Origin: Clostridia bacterium
GTDB taxonomy: Bacteria > Bacillota > Clostridia > Christensenellales > Borkfalkiaceae
Length of the DNA stretch: 37,681 nucleotides
Assembly: GCA_900767195.1 (NCBI GenBank)
Contig: CAAFYG010000130.1
Coordinates: 1-37,681, forward strand
Direction of reading: 5' to 3'
The number at the start of each line of letters is the position of its first letter. The stretch's first letter is position 1. Of this stretch, positions 33,845 through 37,681 are shown piece by piece. A program made the position numbers and the translations under genes. The notes beneath the pieces are model-generated. The model had not been told where the DNA came from. It saw only the letters and a list, made by a program, of their open reading frames with translations, and ran no database searches.

Positions 33845-35143
33845 CTACTTCCGCGAATAGCCGAGAGCGTTTTTCATCTCTTTCCCCTCGCCTGCGGCAT
33901 CTTCTTCGCGCACTTCGGGCAGTTCCGTCACATCCAGCACGGGGCGGTACATCCATTTGCCGCGCGTGAAATCGGGGATCGCCTGCGGCATGCCGCCGTG
34001 CGCGATCGACTGTTCGGAAAGCGGCGTAATTGCCATCCATGCCGCCATGTCGTACACGTCGATCGGCATTTCCGTGCCGTTTAAAATTGCCGTGAAAAAC
34101 GCCTTGAATTCAAGGTAGTCCATACCGCCGTGACCGAGCTTTTTCTCTTCTTCCGTCATATCGTGCCAGACCTCGGGAAGATAACGCGAGTATTCTTCGG
34201 CGCAATTCATGTGCTTTTCCACGGTTTTGATCGCTTCGAAATCGTCGTGCAGGAATTTATCCGTTTCGAGCAGCACCATGTTGGTATCCTGCTCGCAAAG
34301 TCCTTTCGTGCCGCGCACCGTAAATTCGCGCGAATAGCAGCGCGGAAGCGACGTATCCAGCCGCAGCGTGATCACTTCGCCGCCCGCGCACGTGATTGTA
34401 GTAACCACGATGTCGCCCTGATTGAATTCGGTATCTTTCAGCGACGGATCGGGCGAGCGATCGCTCTTCGCGCATTCCGTAAGCCCCCAGCTTTTCGTGG
34501 CAACCGAAGTTAAAGAAAGCATTTTATTGCCGCGGTTGATATTGAGAATTTTCGCGATCGGCCCAAGCTCGTGCGTGGGATAGTTCTCGCAATTTCTCAG
34601 TTCGTAGTTTTTCAGGCGATAGTGCCTGTTTACGTTGCCGCCGAGTACCTCGCCGCGCAGCTCGTGCGCATACGCCCCGTGACAGTACACGATTTTGCCG
34701 AGCTTGCCCGAACGAACAAGCGAAGTAGACAAAAGCTCGAATTTATCGAAGCAGCAATTTTCAAGCATCATAATCGGCGTACGCGTTTCTTCATACGTGC
34801 GCACAAGCTGCCAGCAGTCCTCGATATCGTACGCGCCCGCCACTTCCACGGCGGTGTATTTGCCCGCTTTCATCGAATAAACCGCCATGCGCGTATGCTC
34901 GTCCCACGAAGAAGTAATCACCACGGCTTCCACGTTTTTATCGTCGATCAGCTCGCGATAGTCTTCGTATTGCTTCACGTCGTTGCCGCGCGTTTCTTTC
35001 ACACGCTTTGCGCCGGCTTCGCGGCGATCTTCGTATACGTCGCACACAGCCACGATTTCCGCTTCTTCGCACGCCATCATCGCCCACAACAAGGACATGC
35101 CGCGCTGCCCTAACCCGATCACACCGACTTTCACTTTTTTCAT
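33845..35143 (-). CDS. Gfo/Idh/MocA-family protein resembling GH109 NAD-dependent glycosidase
   Basis: A 432-residue protein. The N-terminal Rossmann fold has GLGQRG (Gly10-Gly15). Downstream come MLENCCFDKFE (about 126-136), GAYAHELR (Tyr158, His160) and ENYPTHELGP (Tyr188, His191), then GHGGMDYLEF. These match the pattern of GH109 alpha-N-acetylgalactosaminidases, which use NAD in an elimination/addition reaction. No signal peptide is present, so it works in the cytoplasm. A plain sugar dehydrogenase is the alternative. GAGGGG precedes the ATG. It has its own promoter (35212-35240) and follows the GH5 gene by 157 bases. Confidence 0.82.
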   Translation of the reverse strand: MKKVKVGVIGLGQRGMSLLWAMMACEEAEIVAVCDVYEDRREAGAKRVKETRGNDVKQYEDYRELIDDKNVEAVVITSSWDEHTRMAVYSMKAGKYTAVEVAGAYDIEDCWQLVRTYEETRTPIMMLENCCFDKFELLSTSLVRSGKLGKIVYCHGAYAHELRGEVLGGNVNRHYRLKNYELRNCENYPTHELGPIAKILNINRGNKMLSLTSVATKSWGLTECAKSDRSPDPSLKDTEFNQGDIVVTTITCAGGEVITLRLDTSLPRCYSREFTVRGTKGLCEQDTNMVLLETDKFLHDDFEAIKTVEKHMNCAEEYSRYLPEVWHDMTEEEKKLGHGGMDYLEFKAFFTAILNGTEMPIDVYDMAAWMAITPLSEQSIAHGGMPQAIPDFTRGKWMYRPVLDVTELPEVREEDAAGEGKEMKNALGYSRK

Positions 35144-35211
35144 ACCGAACCCCTCGTTATGTTTTTTGTTTCGCCGCCGCGCTTTTTTCTACTTTTTGGC
35201 GGTACGATTAT

Positions 35212-35240
35212 ATTATAACTTATCGGGATTTATATGTCTA
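35212..35240 (-). promoter_or_regulatory. Promoter of the GH109-like gene
   Basis: On the minus strand TAGACA, 17-bp spacer, TATAAT. The start would be near 35205, about 62 bases before the ATG. Confidence 0.65.
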
Positions 35241-35300
35241 TACAATTATTGATATAATTTATTTGAATTTCGATATTCTTTTTATTTTTCGCGACGGCTT

Positions 35301-36401
35301 TTATTCGCCGCAGACGATTTCGCCGCGAATGATCCGGGCAAGCTTTTCTGAAAGAATCCGGCGGGTATCGTCGTCTATAAGCGAAAAGCGGTTGCCGTCG
35401 TAGGGTGCGGAAAGATAATTCCACACGCAATAGGGAATTTCGTTTTCTTTCAGAATACCGATCACGTCGCGCAGCCAATTTTCGCGCCATTCCGTTTTCG
35501 TATGGCGGATCGTGCCGAATTCGCCGCACCACAAAATTTTATCGGGGTGCGCTTTTTTAAATTCGATTGCGGGGGCAAGCGCGGCGCGAAGATAGCGTTC
35601 GTCCATTTTTTCAAACCCTGCGTAAGCGTTTTTTTCGCCCGAAACCGTGCGCCGATAATCGCGATAGCGTTCTATCTCGCCCGGGTACGGCATTTCGCGA
35701 TTATAATAGCACGGCGCGGCTTGCAGTACCCCGCGCTGATGCGTAAACTCAAACGGCGCGTAGAAATGAAACGTGTAAATCACGTTTTCGTCGTTGAAAA
35801 TTTTTAAATCTTTCAGCCGCGCGCAGTCGTTCCAGCAGGTTGAGCCGAGAATGATTTTTCTTTCGCCGTTCATGGCGCGCAGGGCGGAAATCGTGCGGCT
35901 TGCAAGATCGTTCCACAATTCGGGCGGCTCGTTGCGCACCTCGTTTAAAAGCTCGAACGCAAGCCCCGGCTTTGCCGCATACCGCTTTTCCATCGCCTGC
36001 CAGAAACCGATAAATCCTTCCTGCAACGCGCTATCTTGCAGCAGCGAACGATTTTCGGAAATATCGCAATAATTGCCTACCGCTTTGTGCAGATTTAATA
36101 CCACGTTCAGGCCGTACTTTTCGCACCGGTCGATAAAGCGATCAATCAGCGCAACGATCTCTTCGCGGAACGCGCCGCTTTCTTCTTGCAGCACGATCTG
36201 ATCGAACGCCAGGCGGATATGATCCACGCCGAGCGAAGCGATATATTCCACGTCTTTTTCCGTAATGTAGGTAGCGAAATGCTCGCGATCGCCGATGGTG
36301 ATGCCTTTACGCCACTCTTCGGGCAGCACGTTGAAACGCTTATAATTCGTAAGCCATCCGCCTACCCCCATGCCGCGTTCAAAACCCGTAAATTTTTGCA
36401 T
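35301..36401 (-). CDS. Cytoplasmic glycoside hydrolase family 5 protein (cellulase-like)
   Basis: A 366-residue TIM-barrel hydrolase of clan GH-A. The acid/base is Glu154 in LLNEVRN and the nucleophile is Glu294 in WCGEFGT; HIRLAFD (about 61-67), NLHKAVG (about 103-109) and FHFYAP (about 211-216) complete the active-site pattern. There is no signal peptide or binding module, so it probably cuts imported beta-linked oligosaccharides or glycosides. AGGAGA lies about 6 bases before the ATG. It starts 9 bases after the stop of an AraC regulator, so the two are cotranscribed from 37209-37237. The exact subfamily and substrate cannot be told here. Confidence 0.9.
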   Translation of the reverse strand: MQKFTGFERGMGVGGWLTNYKRFNVLPEEWRKGITIGDREHFATYITEKDVEYIASLGVDHIRLAFDQIVLQEESGAFREEIVALIDRFIDRCEKYGLNVVLNLHKAVGNYCDISENRSLLQDSALQEGFIGFWQAMEKRYAAKPGLAFELLNEVRNEPPELWNDLASRTISALRAMNGERKIILGSTCWNDCARLKDLKIFNDENVIYTFHFYAPFEFTHQRGVLQAAPCYYNREMPYPGEIERYRDYRRTVSGEKNAYAGFEKMDERYLRAALAPAIEFKKAHPDKILWCGEFGTIRHTKTEWRENWLRDVIGILKENEIPYCVWNYLSAPYDGNRFSLIDDDTRRILSEKLARIIRGEIVCGE

Positions 36402-36410
36402 ATTTTTCTC

Positions 36411-37166
36411 CTATTGTTTGGTTTTTTCTGTTGATTTTTCTGCCGTGCGGCGGTTTTTATATTCTTTCGGCGTTTGCCCCGTCAGTTTTTTAAAGCATTT
36501 CGAAAAGTACAGACAATCGTTGAAACCCGAAGCGTAAGCAACTTCGCTTACGCGCATCTTTTCGCCGTAAGCGTTGAATAAATCGCAAGCGAAAGAAATT
36601 CTCAGCCGCGTGAGATACTGCACGGGCGTGCAACCGTAGCTTTTTTTGAATAACACGCGCAGATGATCTTCGCTTGCGCCGTGCGCCGAAAGCTCGCCCA
36701 AAAGATTAAAATCGGCGTTTTCAACGTTGCTCACCAATGCGCGCCGCACCGCCTCCGCCCTGCCGTCCGCCGAAGATAAAAGCAGACTTGCAATCAGCTC
36801 TCGATACGCGTTGTACAGGCCGATAAGCACGTTTTCGCTGCCCGAAACCCTGCCGATATACGCGCGCAGCAGCATTTGCGCAAGCGACTGCGCGTCGCAT
36901 TGTTCGTTGTCTTTGCCGCACAGAACAAACGTTTCTAAAAGCCGCCGATCAAAAGTATGCACACAGATGTTTTTGAAGCCGTTTTCCGATACCGAACGAT
37001 GCCTTACACGCGGCGGAATGAGTAAAATCGTGCCTTTTTGAAAGGGAAAATCTCCGCAATCCGTCAGCATTTTTCCGTTGCCATAAAGATAGCAGACGAT
37101 TTCGTACTCTTCGTGTTCGTGCAGGGGGTATTCTTTCAGATGATCGGGTGTGATGGTAATGAGCAT
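36411..37166 (-). CDS. AraC-family transcriptional regulator (GH5 operon)
   Basis: A 251-residue regulator with a compact N-terminal cupin domain (EYPLHEHEEYEIVCYLYG and KGTILLIPP) that probably binds a sugar. Two C-terminal helix-turn-helix units follow at about 140-240, with VSEVAYASGFNDCLYFSKCF and TGQTPKEY, and a Lys/Thr-rich tail. It is the first gene of the operon with the GH5 hydrolase and so probably controls it and the GH109-like gene. An AAGGCG site precedes the ATG. Confidence 0.92.
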   Translation of the reverse strand: MLITITPDHLKEYPLHEHEEYEIVCYLYGNGKMLTDCGDFPFQKGTILLIPPRVRHRSVSENGFKNICVHTFDRRLLETFVLCGKDNEQCDAQSLAQMLLRAYIGRVSGSENVLIGLYNAYRELIASLLLSSADGRAEAVRRALVSNVENADFNLLGELSAHGASEDHLRVLFKKSYGCTPVQYLTRLRISFACDLFNAYGEKMRVSEVAYASGFNDCLYFSKCFKKLTGQTPKEYKNRRTAEKSTEKTKQ

Positions 37167-37208
37167 TTTTCGCCTTGTTTCAGCCGTTTATTCAGCCGAT
37201 CCAATACA

Positions 37209-37237
37209 AGTATAGCATATTATTCCGCGATTTTCAA
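37209..37237 (-). promoter_or_regulatory. Promoter of the AraC-GH5 operon
   Basis: On the minus strand TTGAAA, 17-bp spacer, TATACT. The start would be near 37202, about 36 bases before the ATG. Confidence 0.7.
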
Positions 37238-37498
37238 GGATAAAATCACTATAAAATATGGAATTTTCCGAGATTTGTATTTTTAGAAAAAAAAATCGCC
37301 TTGCCCTTGCTTCATTTTATTCACAAAAATAAAGCAAAAGGAAAGGCTTGTATATTCGGTTTATAGAAAACAAGTTATGCCGTTTGAAAAATTTCAAAAG
37401 GAAAATTTTAATCAAAAATGGGCTACGCTTAAAATGTTACGCCCCTTGATTTTCAGAAATTTTTTCTCAAAAATATTCAGAAAAACAAAATGGGCTGC
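37238..37498. other. Non-coding AT-rich region upstream of the AraC-GH5 operon
   Basis: With the flanking repeats this is a 515-base stretch without a supported gene. It holds an imperfect AT-rich hairpin (about 37307-37340) and a duplicated 14-base phrase (AAAATGGGCTACGC and AAAATGGGCTGCGC) near 37420 and 37487. A 67-codon plus-strand frame (37377-37580) runs through the repeat and lacks a ribosome binding site, so it is not called. Confidence 0.45.
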
Positions 37499-37556
37499 GC
37501 CCCTCATTCGTCCAAAACTTCGTTTTGTCCACCTTCCCCCCAAGGGGAAGGCTATC
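37499..37556. repeat. Interspersed palindromic repeat, copy 3
   Basis: CCCCTCATTC, stem CAAAAC-ttc-GTTTTG (37513-37527) and stem CCTTCCCC-ccaa-GGGGAAGG (37532-37551), then CTATCA. It has the same plan as the copies at 13258-13348 and 24819-24875. Confidence 0.8.
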
Positions 37557-37570
37557 ATCATTGCCATAAA

Positions 37571-37681
37571 AAAACGCTAATCCCGGGCGCGCTTCAAAAG
37601 CGAGCTAAAAAACAACAACGCCGGGCGCGCGTCAGAAACAAATCACAAAAACGCCACCCCCGGGCGCGCTTCAAAAGCGAG
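37571..37681. repeat. 38-39-bp tandem repeat, at least three units, cut by window edge
   Basis: Units begin at 37571, 37609 and 37647. Units 1 and 3 share CCCGGGCGCGCTTCAAAAGC plus GAG; unit 2 is a diverged version with GCCGGGCGCGCGTCAGAAAC. Each starts with an A-run, and units 1 and 3 contain the mini-hairpin CGCTT-caa-AAGCG. The period is too short for a CRISPR array. It continues to the last base of the window. Confidence 0.75.

Noticed and set aside
37377..37580. 67-codon plus-strand open frame near the right end
   Set aside because: It overlaps palindromic repeat copy 3 and has no clear ribosome binding site or family match.
37571..37681. CRISPR array
   Set aside because: The unit-to-unit distance is only 38-39 bases, with similarity through the whole unit and no unique spacers; no cas genes are in the window.

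Overview
The window looks like chromosomal DNA of a spore-forming Bacillota, most likely an uncultured gut Clostridia of moderate GC content. Reasons: a spoVAC-spoVAD-spoVAE cluster, strong AGGAGG-type ribosome binding sites, many near-consensus sigma-A promoters (TTGACA/TATAAT with 16-18 bp spacing), lipobox lipoproteins, CUT1-type sugar transporters served by a detached MsmK-like ATPase, and several AraC regulators. I see no rRNA, tRNA, CRISPR array, integrase or transposase.

Layout. (1) 1-5078, minus strand: an operon of a glycosidase-like lipoprotein, two CUT1 permeases, a solute-binding lipoprotein and the start of a further lipoprotein, with a divergent AraC regulator (5434-6303). It has no ATPase; the shared one is probably the MsmK-like gene at 9592-11019. 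(2) 6304-9591: a visibly AT-richer stretch with a large cell-surface M64 metallopeptidase and a 470-bp non-coding tail holding hairpins and an orphan ribosome binding site. (3) 11179-13839: the spoVA cluster with an Ig-like lipoprotein at its end and a palindromic repeat inside. (4) 14198-17786: an unrecognised membrane protein, a repeat-domain lipoprotein, a small Lys-rich protein and an HdeD-like membrane protein. (5) 17872-23318: valS, then divergently an NMT1/SsuA-type ABC importer. (6) 23410-25856: a small membrane protein and a KDG kinase/KDPG aldolase pair, the aldolase carrying an extra VOC-like domain. (7) 25963-29302: a MarR regulator and a fused ATPase-permease exporter. (8) 29644-32801: M18 aminopeptidase, a quinone-oxidoreductase-like protein and a divergent type I dehydroquinase-like protein. 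(9) 32921-37166: an AraC regulator, then an AraC/GH5/GH109-like group. (10) 37167-37681: non-coding, with repeats at the window edge.

The recurring theme is carbohydrate capture and breakdown (CUT1 import, GH5 and GH109-like enzymes, final steps of uronate or Entner-Doudoroff metabolism) under AraC control, set among housekeeping and sporulation genes. Nothing here is a recognisable defence or mobile system. The most unusual points are an interspersed palindromic repeat family with compensating stem changes, two interleaved divergent promoters at 32830-32869, the aldolase-VOC fusion, a dehydroquinase-like enzyme that lacks canonical substrate-binding residues, and short-period tandem repeats at 33741-33792 and at the right edge.
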